From contig NZ_QNUF01000003.1 in the NCBI RefSeq assembly GCF_003385455.1, positions 1 through 64,000 of the forward strand: DNA of 64,000 nt, written 5' to 3'. The notes under the pieces are model-generated. The model had not been told where the DNA came from, did no database searches, and saw nothing but the letters and a program-made list of their open reading frames with translations. Shown piece by piece: positions 27,196 through 36,131 of the stretch; position 1 is the stretch's first letter, and each line of letters opens with the position of its first letter. The position numbers and the translations under genes are program-made. The DNA comes from Chryseobacterium rhizosphaerae. Its GTDB lineage: Bacteria > Bacteroidota > Bacteroidia > Flavobacteriales > Weeksellaceae.

Positions 27196-29094
27196 TTATT
27201 TCTCAAAATATTTCTGGTACCATAGTTCAAAAGTCACCAGCTGCCAGATTTTCACCCAGTCATATTCATTTTCCAAACGGTTCCACCATTCATCAATAAC
27301 TTCTGTTTTGAAAAAATTTCTTTTTTTCAGGCTCTCAAGATTTTCAATAATAAAATTTCTGATTTTTTGTTCATTCTTAATAAAGTGGTTAAGAGGGAAA
27401 GAAAAACCTCTTTTTGACATATTCAAAACTTCGGAAGGAAGATATTTTTCTGCTGTTTTACGTAATAAAGGTTTATTTTGAATACCATTAAACCTGAAAT
27501 GCTCCGGCAAAACCGCAACATAATCTATCAAGCGGTTACTGAGATAGGGATAACGAAATTCCACCCCATATTTCATGGCACTCAGATCGTCTCTGAAAAC
27601 ATGATGAGAAGAGAGAGAATATTTTATATCATACTCAAAATAACCTGAATAATTTTTTGATTCTGATAAATGATAACCTGCAAGGTCCGAATCAATATTT
27701 TTATAAATGTCTGATGTTATTATATTTTTCACCTCAAAAGGGGTCATACTGATCTGGCTCTGACGGAAAAAATCAAACATAAAATCCTGAGAAAAGTAGT
27801 TTTTAACCTTCCTGGAAAAAGGATCTTTCGTGAAAATAAAATGTCTGGTAAAATTAAAATTCCTCATCAAAAGCCATTTCTTAAGCTTCAATGTATGGGA
27901 ATAACCTCCAAAAAGCTCATCTGCCCCATTTCCGCTCAACACTACTTTTATACCATTATCTTTCGCATATTTTGCAGCATTGATCAGCACTTCAAGGCTG
28001 CAGTAGGGTTCTTCAAAATGCTGTATATTTTCTTTCAACTGGTCTAAAACATCTTCATCGCTCACTTTTTCAACCTTATGCAGAACTCCAAAATGTTCGG
28101 CAGCCAGAGAAGCATTTTGTATCTCCTCTTCAGAAAAAGGATAGGAAATAGTGTACGTGTTGATCCTGGCATTAAAAGGTTTTGATTTAGCGGCAATTAG
28201 CGTAGAATCAATGCCACCACTCATCATGACCGCTACAGGAACATCCGCATACAGCTGTTCCGATATGCTTTCAGACAACAAATGATCTATTGTTTTTACA
28301 GCTTCTTCTTCAGAAATACCCTGCTCCGTCTTTAAAGGCAGCTTCCAAAATTTTTCAACGGTCAGTTTCTGATCTGTTAGACTAATGATCATCACAGAAG
28401 CAGGTTCTAAAGAAAAAATTCCTTTAAAACAGGTCTTGGGAGCTAATGTCGTCTGAAAAAGGAAGTTGGTATATACTCCATCCCAATTGATTTCAGGCGT
28501 TACCAGTTCATTCTTTAAAATGGCCTTTATTTCTGAAGCCCAAACTATACCCTGCTCACTTTGATGATAAAAAAGAGGTTTCATTCCTACTCTATCTCTA
28601 GCTACCATAAGTTTCTGTGTACTGAGATCCACAATGCAGAGAGCAAACATGCCATCCAGCTTTTCAAACATGCCCGTGCCCCATTCCTGATAAGACTTCA
28701 GCAGTACTTCAGTATCGGAAGATCCATCAAAGTGATACCCCAATATCTGAAGTTCTTCCCTGAGCTTTCTGAAGTTGTAAATCTCCCCATTGAAAGTAAT
28801 TACAACCTGCTCATCTTCGGTAAGCATAGGCTGATGCCCTTTTTCAGAAAGATCAATAATAGAAAGTCTTCGAAATCCTAAAGCAATTTCTGACTTATCA
28901 TCTTCCAGAATCGGAAACTGTTCTTTTATTTTCGGAGTGGAATCACTTCCGGAAAAAGAGGTTCCCTTTTTTTTGTCGGACAGCCAAAAGCCTTCATCAT
29001 CCGGGCCCCGATGTTTAATGGCCTGATTCATCTCTAAAATATTTTTAGAGGAAATACTTTTATGAAATGAATAATAACCGCTGATTCCGCACAT
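27196..29094 (-). CDS. asnB: Asparagine synthase (glutamine-hydrolysing), AsnB-like
   Basis: A 632-residue enzyme with an N-terminal glutaminase domain; Cys2 follows the initiator Met in MCGISGYYS. A synthase domain follows with the PP-loop SGGIDST near residue 290 and LSGNGADELFGGYSHT. It should make an amide from glutamine and an acid via an adenylate. It sits directly after a flippase and a glycosyltransferase, a context in which AsnB-like enzymes often amidate sugar acids of surface polysaccharides (WbpS-type). Plain asparagine synthesis remains possible. Confidence 0.9.
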   Translation of the reverse strand: MCGISGYYSFHKSISSKNILEMNQAIKHRGPDDEGFWLSDKKKGTSFSGSDSTPKIKEQFPILEDDKSEIALGFRRLSIIDLSEKGHQPMLTEDEQVVITFNGEIYNFRKLREELQILGYHFDGSSDTEVLLKSYQEWGTGMFEKLDGMFALCIVDLSTQKLMVARDRVGMKPLFYHQSEQGIVWASEIKAILKNELVTPEINWDGVYTNFLFQTTLAPKTCFKGIFSLEPASVMIISLTDQKLTVEKFWKLPLKTEQGISEEEAVKTIDHLLSESISEQLYADVPVAVMMSGGIDSTLIAAKSKPFNARINTYTISYPFSEEEIQNASLAAEHFGVLHKVEKVSDEDVLDQLKENIQHFEEPYCSLEVLINAAKYAKDNGIKVVLSGNGADELFGGYSHTLKLKKWLLMRNFNFTRHFIFTKDPFSRKVKNYFSQDFMFDFFRQSQISMTPFEVKNIITSDIYKNIDSDLAGYHLSESKNYSGYFEYDIKYSLSSHHVFRDDLSAMKYGVEFRYPYLSNRLIDYVAVLPEHFRFNGIQNKPLLRKTAEKYLPSEVLNMSKRGFSFPLNHFIKNEQKIRNFIIENLESLKKRNFFKTEVIDEWWNRLENEYDWVKIWQLVTFELWYQKYFEK

Positions 29095-29154
29095 ACTAAA
29101 TCTTAATAGGGTTGTAAAAATAGGAAAATGACTTTATTTGCTGGCTACAAGGAG

Positions 29155-30408
29155 CTATTTCTTTATAAATTTTGCTTTTAAAAGATGGATATCTTCTTTT
29201 GAGATCATAAAATCACTCAGTTTAAATTCCGTAGAACGGTAAAACTTCCGGAATAACAGGAATGCAGAAGCTAAATAAGAAAATGTGGTCACAAAACATG
29301 CCCCCAAAATCCCCCATCTTGGGATGGCTATAAAAGAAAAAACAACTGTAATCACCAATCCCACAATTGCCTTTACATTCAGTATCTTAAGTTCCCTGAT
29401 CCCTGAAAAATAATATCCGATCATATCACTTACCGCAATAGCAAAAATACCGGGAGATAAAAGAAGCATAATTTCTTTGGTATTCCTGAATTCTCTTCCG
29501 AAGATCATTTCGTAAACCTGAGCAGGAATAATAATGATTCCCAGAACAAAACCCAGCATAAGAATAAACGTCAGCTTAAGTGAAGATTTCGTCTTTTCTA
29601 TAGATTCTTCCCTGCTTTTACTGTTAACAACATCGGAATATAAAACCACGGCAATACTTCTGGTAATCGTCCATATGGCTTCTGAAAAGGTAATCCCGAT
29701 CGAAAAAATCCCTACACTTGCTATCCCCTCAAAATGTTCAAGGAAATAAAATGAAAGCCTGTAATTAAGAAACTGGACAAATGCACTCAATTGTGTTTTC
29801 CAGCCATATTCAAACATATTCCTTGAAACTTCTTTTGAAAAAGATATTTCCGAAATACTACATTTTCTGATAATTTGAAAAAAACTGGTGAAAAATAAAA
29901 GTCCCAGGCATCCAATCTGGGCAAGGAAATACACAGAAACATCTTTAATATTGAAAAGATAGATGAAAATTCCAATAAAGACAATATGCACCAGCTGTTG
30001 TAAGACTGTATAGATATTAAACTTTCTAATATTCTGGGTTCCAACAAATAAATTGATATTTGTGGATAGTAATGAAGAAAAAACGGAGATACCGATAAGG
30101 TAAGGGAGATAGCCACTCTGAATTGAGGCCAAACTAAAGGCAAGAGGAATTAATATACCTGTCACAAGAGACCATAGATAGGCATACAGCAAAACTTTTT
30201 CAATCTTAAACTTCGAAGCAAAATAAGAAGTACTGCTGCCTGAAAAGATACTGCTGAAAAAGCTTACTGCTGCAGCATTGGCAATGACAATAGAAATGGT
30301 TCCCTTTCCCTCACTTCCCCACATATTCGTGGAATAAATAACCAAACCGAAACTCAGGATCAGAATCAGAAAGCGCGAAATAAAGGTTTTAATAACAGTA
30401 AGCTTCAT
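29155..30408 (-). CDS. Polysaccharide flippase (Wzx-like)
   Basis: A 417-residue membrane protein with about 12 helices of the MATE/polysaccharide-export type. Typical segments are FISRFLILILSFGLVIYSTNMWG, an early helix with N/G, and LLSPGIFAIAVSDMIGYYFSGI. It would flip lipid-linked oligosaccharides to the periplasmic side. It starts 2 bases after the glycosyltransferase stop and is 60 bases before asnB. No polymerase or other Wzx/Wzy genes are nearby, so this is a small stand-alone set. Confidence 0.85.
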   Translation of the reverse strand: MKLTVIKTFISRFLILILSFGLVIYSTNMWGSEGKGTISIVIANAAAVSFFSSIFSGSSTSYFASKFKIEKVLLYAYLWSLVTGILIPLAFSLASIQSGYLPYLIGISVFSSLLSTNINLFVGTQNIRKFNIYTVLQQLVHIVFIGIFIYLFNIKDVSVYFLAQIGCLGLLFFTSFFQIIRKCSISEISFSKEVSRNMFEYGWKTQLSAFVQFLNYRLSFYFLEHFEGIASVGIFSIGITFSEAIWTITRSIAVVLYSDVVNSKSREESIEKTKSSLKLTFILMLGFVLGIIIIPAQVYEMIFGREFRNTKEIMLLLSPGIFAIAVSDMIGYYFSGIRELKILNVKAIVGLVITVVFSFIAIPRWGILGACFVTTFSYLASAFLLFRKFYRSTEFKLSDFMISKEDIHLLKAKFIKK

Positions 30409-30410
30409 GA

Positions 30411-31547
30411 TTATAATTTTTCGATAGCTCTTTTTACAAAATTAGCAAATGAATCACGAATAACTTCCCAATTGTATTTTTCCTTAAATTCTTTTCTGGC
30501 ATTGAATGCATGGGCATCGTACAGCTCAGGATTCTTCACATACTTTATGATGATTTCTGCAATCTGCTCCGCATTCTGAGGGTCTACAAGGCTTCCAAAC
30601 GAAAGACTTCGCATATGTTTCCGGATTCCCTTCAGATGGGAGTAAATAACGGGTTTTCCGGCTCCCATAAAATAAAACAACTTGATCGGTAGAGAGTGAT
30701 CATTCTCAAAATTGATTTCCCTGAGATCAAAGCATATGTCAGCACCGGAAAATGCTTCCGTAAATTTCTCAAAAGAGGTTGGTTTTTTGATTTCAATCTC
30801 ATCAAACGCATATTTTTTAAGCAGTGATGCAAAATACATCTCATCACTTTCCTGCCTTGTAGATCCTACAATAAGGATTTTAAGTCTAAGCCGGGGCTCC
30901 TTTTTTCTTACCCGATCAGCCGCTTTAAAGAAATTATCTATTCCCTTATCTTTTGAAATCATCCCTGTATAGCAAAGGGTAAGGGTACCAGGCTCAAGTT
31001 TTTTTATACTTTCCCGGATATACATTTCATCCGGATAATAAGGAAGAACCATCTGTTTTTTAAACCCAAACAAATAGCCCAAAGGAAATTTCTTTGTGGT
31101 TTCTCCAAAAATAAAATGGGTACTGAGGAAACCGGCATACAGCTGAATTAGAAAAAACTTTACCGCCTGAATGATCTTAACAGGAAACGGATAGACTTCA
31201 AGCATAGACATGGCAGGATACCATTCCGTGATATCATAAATACAGCTGATTTTATGGTCTTTTACAAACTTTCTGGAAGCAATTACTGCCAAAGGTTCTG
31301 AGCAGATAATACCATCCGGCTTAAAGGACTGACAAACATCCCGGAATATTTTTATTTTCGACTCTATGCTTTCTTCTAAAGCAGAATAAGACTCAATATC
31401 AATCCCATCAAGAAAGCCTCTATAATCTGCATATAAACTACATATTTTAACGGTATACCCTTCATCTCTGAGAGCTTTAGCCTGATGATAAAAAATCCTG
31501 TCATCATCGTAGCGGTGTGAGGTCGTTAAGAAAAGTACTTTTGGCAT
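30411..31547 (-). CDS. Glycosyltransferase (GT4-like)
   Basis: A 378-residue GT-B-type enzyme. The N-terminal half has FLTTSHRYDDDRIFYHQAKAL and the C-terminal half CYTGMISKDKGIDNFFKAADRV, then LPIKLFYFMGAGKPVIYS, as in GT4 transferases. It adds a sugar to a surface glycan or glycolipid. I start at the ATG at 31547; a TTG six bases upstream is possible. It is the first gene of a three-gene set with the flippase and asnB. Confidence 0.88.
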   Translation of the reverse strand: MPKVLFLTTSHRYDDDRIFYHQAKALRDEGYTVKICSLYADYRGFLDGIDIESYSALEESIESKIKIFRDVCQSFKPDGIICSEPLAVIASRKFVKDHKISCIYDITEWYPAMSMLEVYPFPVKIIQAVKFFLIQLYAGFLSTHFIFGETTKKFPLGYLFGFKKQMVLPYYPDEMYIRESIKKLEPGTLTLCYTGMISKDKGIDNFFKAADRVRKKEPRLRLKILIVGSTRQESDEMYFASLLKKYAFDEIEIKKPTSFEKFTEAFSGADICFDLREINFENDHSLPIKLFYFMGAGKPVIYSHLKGIRKHMRSLSFGSLVDPQNAEQIAEIIIKYVKNPELYDAHAFNARKEFKEKYNWEVIRDSFANFVKRAIEKL

Positions 31548-31587
31548 TAGCAATTACTGAGTCCCTGCAAAGATACATTAAAACAAA

Positions 31588-31610
31588 AAAGTGGAAATAC
31601 ATTCCACTTT
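31588..31610 (-). terminator. Terminator after the gene at 31640
   Basis: A perfect 9-bp stem AAAGTGGAA / TTCCACTTT (5-base loop). On the minus strand it is followed by TTTGTTTT. It separates the Fe-S operon end from the glycosyltransferase. Confidence 0.8.
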
Positions 31611-31639
31611 CTGATTGATTACCGTGTTTCTTTAAACAC

Positions 31640-32128
31640 TTATTTTATAGAAGCCGCCCAACTTTTTTCCAAAGGTAAAAGGAAGTGGCTTAAGAAGTCC
31701 AGATAGGTATTTTTAGAGAAATCAAAAACCTGGATATCCCCTGAAAGCTCTCCGCTTCTCAATTGGGATTTAAAATCCTGAAGTTTTAATGTCCTCACCT
31801 CTCCGTTGTCTACAAAACTGGCTTTCATTCTGTCGAAAAGTCCCAGTTGGTATTCTTCATCAATTTCTCTCATGATCTTGCCCAATGCATCAATACTGCA
31901 TCCTGAAGCCATTTCTTTTTCTTCATCTACACAGATGATGATAAATTGATTTTTTTCAATTTTAAAAGAAGAAGAAAGTGCTTTTCCGTGAGCCGCCCAT
32001 GTCGCAAGGAAGTCAAACAATTTTTCAGTAATTGCTTTTGCTTCTTTAGTTTCAAAAGGCCTTGAAGCCGGGTATATAATAACTCTGTAGTCGTTAGTTT
32101 CTACAATATTGGATTCTTCTATTTTCAT
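31640..32128 (-). CDS. Conserved cytoplasmic protein, function unknown
   Basis: A 162-residue soluble protein. Relatives in Flavobacteria are often labelled ABC transporter ATPase, but I see no Walker A, Walker B or signature motif, so that label does not fit. Notable segments are YRVIIYPASRPFETKEAKAI, FIIICVDEEKEMASGCSID and FLLPLEKSWAAS. It has a single Cys in GCSIDALG. I start at the ATG at 32128 rather than 27 bases upstream. It follows the Fe-S cluster genes, with a terminator between. Confidence 0.75.
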   Translation of the reverse strand: MKIEESNIVETNDYRVIIYPASRPFETKEAKAITEKLFDFLATWAAHGKALSSSFKIEKNQFIIICVDEEKEMASGCSIDALGKIMREIDEEYQLGLFDRMKASFVDNGEVRTLKLQDFKSQLRSGELSGDIQVFDFSKNTYLDFLSHFLLPLEKSWAASIK

Positions 32129-32264
32129 ATGTAAGTATTTATTTATTAATACCATATGCTATCTTCATCACCAGTTCTTCCTGTCAGAAAGTATCATGGA
32201 ATGACGATTTCATATGTTATCAATTTAAAGTATCAAAATTAAGAAATATTCTTGAGTTGATCAC

Positions 32265-32297
32265 AAATAAAAACTCAAGCTAAAGCCTGAGTTTTTA
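32265..32297 (-). terminator. Terminator after the CCG-domain gene
   Basis: A hairpin AAACTCAAGC / GCCTGAGTTT (TAAA loop, one mismatch) lies 22 bases past the stop at 32319 and ends in a U run on the minus strand. Confidence 0.75.
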
Positions 32298-32318
32298 TCT
32301 ATATTGTATATAAAAGTC

Positions 32319-33098
32319 TTATAAATCCTCTGCTTCAGCAAGAAGTTCTACAATATCTTTTACGGCAACTTCTGTATTTTTATTAAAGTGTTTTACTCCA
32401 TCAGTCATCATCGTATTACAGAAAGGGCATCCTGTAGCAATCACTTTAGGTTCAAAAGATAAGGCTTCTTCAGTTCTCTCGATATTGATATCTTTATTTC
32501 CTTTTTCAGGTTCCTTAAACATCTGTGCACCTCCGGCACCACAACAAAGACCATTCGTTTTGCAACGTTTCATTTCCACAAGTTCTGCATCCAGCTTTTC
32601 AAGCAATAATCTCGGTGCTTCATACTCGTCGTTGGCTCTTCCCAGGTAGCACGGATCATGAAAGGTAATTTTCTTTCCTTTAAATGCACCGCCTTCAATT
32701 TTTAATCTTCCCTCTTCCATTAATGTTTTAAGGAATTGGGTATGGTGAACCACATCAAAGTGTCCCCCAAGGCTTGGATATTCATTTTTAAGGGTATTGA
32801 AACAGTGCGGGCAAGCCGTTACTATTTTTTTTACCTCATATGCATTCAGTACTTCAATATTGGTAAGGGCCATCATCTGGAAAACAAATTCGTTTCCAGC
32901 TCTTTTTGCAGGATCTCCGGTACAGCTTTCTTCCTGTCCCAGCACCGCAAATTCAACTCCTATTTTATTTAATATTTTGCAAAATGCTTTTGTAATTTTT
33001 TTGGCGCGGTCATCGAAACTTCCAGCACATCCAACCCAAAATAAAACTTCCGGGGATCTTCCTTCGGCAGCAAATTCTGCCATTGTTTTAATTTGCAT
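32319..33098 (-). CDS. (Fe-S)-binding protein with CCG domains
   Basis: A 259-residue protein with two cysteine-rich CCG-type domains: CPHC near residue 95 and CCGAGGAQMF near residue 185, plus GCPFCNTMM near the end. Such domains are found in HdrB/HdrD, GlpC and LutA and bind a special Fe-S cluster or a quinone-linked site. It is in one operon with the membrane Fe-S protein at 33715, and together they resemble a split HdrD/GlpC-like electron carrier. The electron donor is not known. Confidence 0.88.
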   Translation of the reverse strand: MQIKTMAEFAAEGRSPEVLFWVGCAGSFDDRAKKITKAFCKILNKIGVEFAVLGQEESCTGDPAKRAGNEFVFQMMALTNIEVLNAYEVKKIVTACPHCFNTLKNEYPSLGGHFDVVHHTQFLKTLMEEGRLKIEGGAFKGKKITFHDPCYLGRANDEYEAPRLLLEKLDAELVEMKRCKTNGLCCGAGGAQMFKEPEKGNKDINIERTEEALSFEPKVIATGCPFCNTMMTDGVKHFNKNTEVAVKDIVELLAEAEDL

Positions 33099-33711
33099 TT
33101 TCTTTTTGTTTAATTAATAAGTTAGCATAGTATTCCTTTGCCTTTTTCATAACCTCCACAGGGACTATAGAAACATATAAAGGATTGGCTTCGTCATAAT
33201 TCAGATACTTCCAGGCATTTGATGTTGTTTTATCATTGAGGGCAAGGATCATACTTTGCTTACTCATTTCCAGGGTCGTATCATTGATAAATTGTGCCTT
33301 CATTCCTTGAGCTTCCATCATTCCCAGCACCATCTTCTTTTTATCTTCATCAAACTTTTCCTTTAAAAATGTCATTTTCATTTTCATCGGATAGCTGCTG
33401 AACGCATATTTTGTGTTATCTGTAGTGGTAAAAATATCAGAAACATTAAATCTGGTCTGATCCGTATCTACCATTTCTATTTCAAATTCATCATTCTTCT
33501 CAAACATTTTTTTGAAACCATCGATCATTGATTTTTTATCAATTTTTTCAAATATTGCCGGATGGGTCATATTCAGCATTCCATCATAATCTTTCTTTTG
33601 AAATAAAGATATGAAAGACCGTGAATCCTCAAGAATTTTCTTCTGATCCGCCGATTGAGCCAGTAGAAAACCTGAGCATAAGAACAGAAATATGAAGATT
33701 AGTTTTTTCAT
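33088..33711 (-). CDS. Secreted protein of unknown function in the Fe-S operon
   Basis: A 207-residue protein with a signal peptide (FIFLFLCSGFLLAQS) and no domain that I recognise for certain. It contains segments such as MLNMTHPAIFEKIDKKSMIDGFKKMFEKND, which look helical and may form an NTF2-like or related fold. It overlaps the CCG gene by 11 bases and follows the membrane Fe-S gene by 3 bases, so it is translated with them. Why an exported protein sits between two redox proteins is unclear. Confidence 0.75.
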   Translation of the reverse strand: MKKLIFIFLFLCSGFLLAQSADQKKILEDSRSFISLFQKKDYDGMLNMTHPAIFEKIDKKSMIDGFKKMFEKNDEFEIEMVDTDQTRFNVSDIFTTTDNTKYAFSSYPMKMKMTFLKEKFDEDKKKMVLGMMEAQGMKAQFINDTTLEMSKQSMILALNDKTTSNAWKYLNYDEANPLYVSIVPVEVMKKAKEYYANLLIKQKENAN

Positions 33712-33714
33712 GAT

Positions 33715-35043
33715 TTAATCATTTGCCCAGTTCAAACGGTCTGCCTGGTTATATTGCCAAGGAGCAGCATTATTTTCCACATTCGTCATCATCAGGTTTA
33801 GTTCCTGTGGTGCAGCAGACTGCTCCATTACCAGGAATCTTCTCATCTCAAAAATAATGGAAAGAGGATCTAATAATACAGGGCAGGCATCTGTACATGC
33901 ATTACAGGTGGTACAAGCCCAAAGTTCTTCTTTTGTGATATAATCATTCAACAACTTTTTACCGTCGTCAACAAATTTTCCGTTTTTATCTATATTTTTT
34001 CCTACTTCTTCCAATCGGTCTCTTGTTTTCATCAGGATTAATCTTGGAGAAAGTTTTTTACCCGTAATATTAGCAGGGCAAACAGAAGTACAACGTCCAC
34101 ATTCTGTACAGGAATAGGCATTAAGCAATTGTACCTGATTGAGGTCAAATATATCTTCTGCACCAAATTTAGAAGGAGCAGCATCTGCCTCACCTTCAGC
34201 CGGAGCGGCATAAGGATCAGCGTTAGGGTCCATCATTAATTTGATTTCCTTAGTTACAGATTCAAGATTATTGAATTTTCCTTTTTTATCAAGATTGGCA
34301 AACCATGTGCTTGGGAACGCCAGAATAATGTGTAAATGTTTTGAATAGTAAAGATAGTTCATGAAGAAAAGAATTCCCACAAAATGGAACCACCATGCTG
34401 CTTTCTCTGTAAAGAAAAGAAAACCGTCACTAAAGCCACCTAAAACCGGTGCTAAAAAGGTAGAACTGATAGGGAAACTTCCATGCTCAGGAAGAAGGCC
34501 TCTCTGTTGCAAAACCCAATCTGCTCCGTTCATCTTAAAGAAAGCCATCATTAGGGCAAATTCTATAATAAGAATCCAGTTAGCATCTTGTTTTGGCCAC
34601 CCGAAAAGCTCTTTCATAGTTAATCTTTTGACTCCATAAAAGTTTCTTCTGATAAAGAACACCACTACTCCGATCACTACAAGAAGTGCCAGAATCTCTA
34701 ATGTCGCAGTAAAGAAATTATAAAATCCATGTCCGAAAACCGAAGCCAGGAAACGGTGGGTTCCGAATAATCCATCCACCACAATTTCTATAAGCTCGAT
34801 ATTAATAATAATAAAACCTACGTATACAAAAAGGTGCAATATCCCTGCAACAGGACGTTTTACCATCTTGCTCTGCCCCATAGCCACTCTTGCCATGGTA
34901 GTCCAGCGCTCAGATTTTCTGTCATTTCTGTTAATTTCATGCCCGAGCCTGATATTTCTGTAGATCTTCTGCAGGCTTTTAGCAAACAAGCCAAACCCAG
35001 CCACTAATAAAATCAGGAAAATAATGTTATCGATGTACTGCAT
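33715..35043 (-). CDS. Membrane-bound 4Fe-4S dicluster protein
   Basis: A 442-residue protein. The first 270 residues hold about five helices with a His-containing membrane part resembling the b-type subunits of nitrate reductase / HdrE. Two 4Fe-4S motifs follow: CTECGRCTSVCP and CTTCNACTDACP. It would carry electrons between the quinone pool and the CCG protein encoded two genes downstream. It is 8 bases after mlaD. A similar order (mlaD, Fe-S, Fe-S) is, from memory, common in Flavobacteria. Confidence 0.88.
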   Translation of the reverse strand: MQYIDNIIFLILLVAGFGLFAKSLQKIYRNIRLGHEINRNDRKSERWTTMARVAMGQSKMVKRPVAGILHLFVYVGFIIINIELIEIVVDGLFGTHRFLASVFGHGFYNFFTATLEILALLVVIGVVVFFIRRNFYGVKRLTMKELFGWPKQDANWILIIEFALMMAFFKMNGADWVLQQRGLLPEHGSFPISSTFLAPVLGGFSDGFLFFTEKAAWWFHFVGILFFMNYLYYSKHLHIILAFPSTWFANLDKKGKFNNLESVTKEIKLMMDPNADPYAAPAEGEADAAPSKFGAEDIFDLNQVQLLNAYSCTECGRCTSVCPANITGKKLSPRLILMKTRDRLEEVGKNIDKNGKFVDDGKKLLNDYITKEELWACTTCNACTDACPVLLDPLSIIFEMRRFLVMEQSAAPQELNLMMTNVENNAAPWQYNQADRLNWAND

Positions 35044-35051
35044 AGGACGTA

Positions 35052-36002
35052 TTAGTCTTTATTATTTTTACCGAAAACCGAGAAATTAATATATCTCTTA
35101 GGATTCGCTTTCATATCTTCAATCAATGAATTCAGATTCGAAGATGCTGAATTCAGATTATTATAAAGTTGTTCATCCTTCATTAGTTTGCCTAAACTTC
35201 CTTCTCCTTTATCTATACCGCCAATTACCTGATTCAGCTTACCTACAGTAGTATCCAAATTGGCAATGGTTGCATTTAATTGTTTGGTATCAATGCTTTG
35301 TGCTAAGTTTCCATATTTGTCTAAGGTTACTTTTCCACTCTGCATAGTAAGGCTTGCATCGTCCAATACTTTCTGAAGTTTAGGATCATTATGTCCTACC
35401 AGTGTATTGACACTTCCTGCTGTTGCCTGTAATGCTCCTACGGTTTTATTAAGATTGGTTAATAAAGCCTTGATTTCAGCTCTATTCTGAGCATCAAAGA
35501 TCTGATTGGCATTGGTCATCAAAGAATCTACTCTATGTAATACCACCTGCAGCTGATCTTTAACCGGGCCTACCTGAGAAGAAAGACTTCCCATCATTCC
35601 CAATTTAAAAGCTCCTTTCAGGGTATCACCATCTTTTGCAGTAGCCCCTCCATACACAAGATTCACTCTCATTTCTTTACCGGACATTAATCCCGGTTCA
35701 AAAATTTCCAGCATTGAATTTTTTGAAAATTCGAACTTGTTATCAACCGTAATTTTGACAATAAAGCTGATTTTACCGTCTTTTGCTGTTTGAGGAATGA
35801 TCTTATCTACCTGCCCTACTTTCAGACCGTTGATAGACACCGCTGAAGATTGCGCAAGGCCTTCCACATTGTCATATTTTGCGTAAAATATATTATCGGT
35901 AGTAAAAAGGCTTTTCCCTTTCATGAATTGAAACAACACCACAAAGCCTACGATAGCTAGAAGTGTGATCACACCAGCTTTTAATTCTTTACTGAACTTC
36001 AC
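35052..36002 (-). CDS. mlaD: MCE-family lipid transport protein MlaD
   Basis: A 316-residue protein with one N-terminal helix (GVITLLAIVGFVVLFQF) and an MCE domain (about residues 35-110: YDNVEGLAQSSAVSINGLKVGQV). A long helical, coiled-coil-like C-terminal part follows (LSSQVGPVKDQLQVVLHRVDSLM). It should bind phospholipids in the periplasm with MlaE and MlaF, whose genes are 16 kb away at 52488-54055. The start codon is GTG at 36002; no closer ATG fits. Confidence 0.88.
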   Translation of the reverse strand: MKFSKELKAGVITLLAIVGFVVLFQFMKGKSLFTTDNIFYAKYDNVEGLAQSSAVSINGLKVGQVDKIIPQTAKDGKISFIVKITVDNKFEFSKNSMLEIFEPGLMSGKEMRVNLVYGGATAKDGDTLKGAFKLGMMGSLSSQVGPVKDQLQVVLHRVDSLMTNANQIFDAQNRAEIKALLTNLNKTVGALQATAGSVNTLVGHNDPKLQKVLDDASLTMQSGKVTLDKYGNLAQSIDTKQLNATIANLDTTVGKLNQVIGGIDKGEGSLGKLMKDEQLYNNLNSASSNLNSLIEDMKANPKRYINFSVFGKNNKD

Positions 36003-36082
36003 TTGCTAATTTTTTTCTAATAAGCAAATATAGTACATTTTAAATAAATCTTTTCGGTTATTGTTCTGCGTTAAATACAAAA

Positions 36083-36110
36083 AAAAGCGACAAAAAAATT
36101 TGTCGCTTTT
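36083..36110 (-). terminator. Terminator after the PpiD-like gene
   Basis: A perfect 12-bp stem AAAAGCGACAAA / TTTGTCGCTTTT with an AAAA loop, followed by U-rich sequence on the minus strand, 21 bases past the stop at 36132. Confidence 0.9.
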
Positions 36111-36131
36111 ATATTGTTGAAATTTAATTTC

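Noticed and set aside
31640..32128. Label of ABC transporter ATPase for the 162-residue protein
   Set aside because: There is no Walker A, signature or Walker B motif; the label is probably inherited misannotation.
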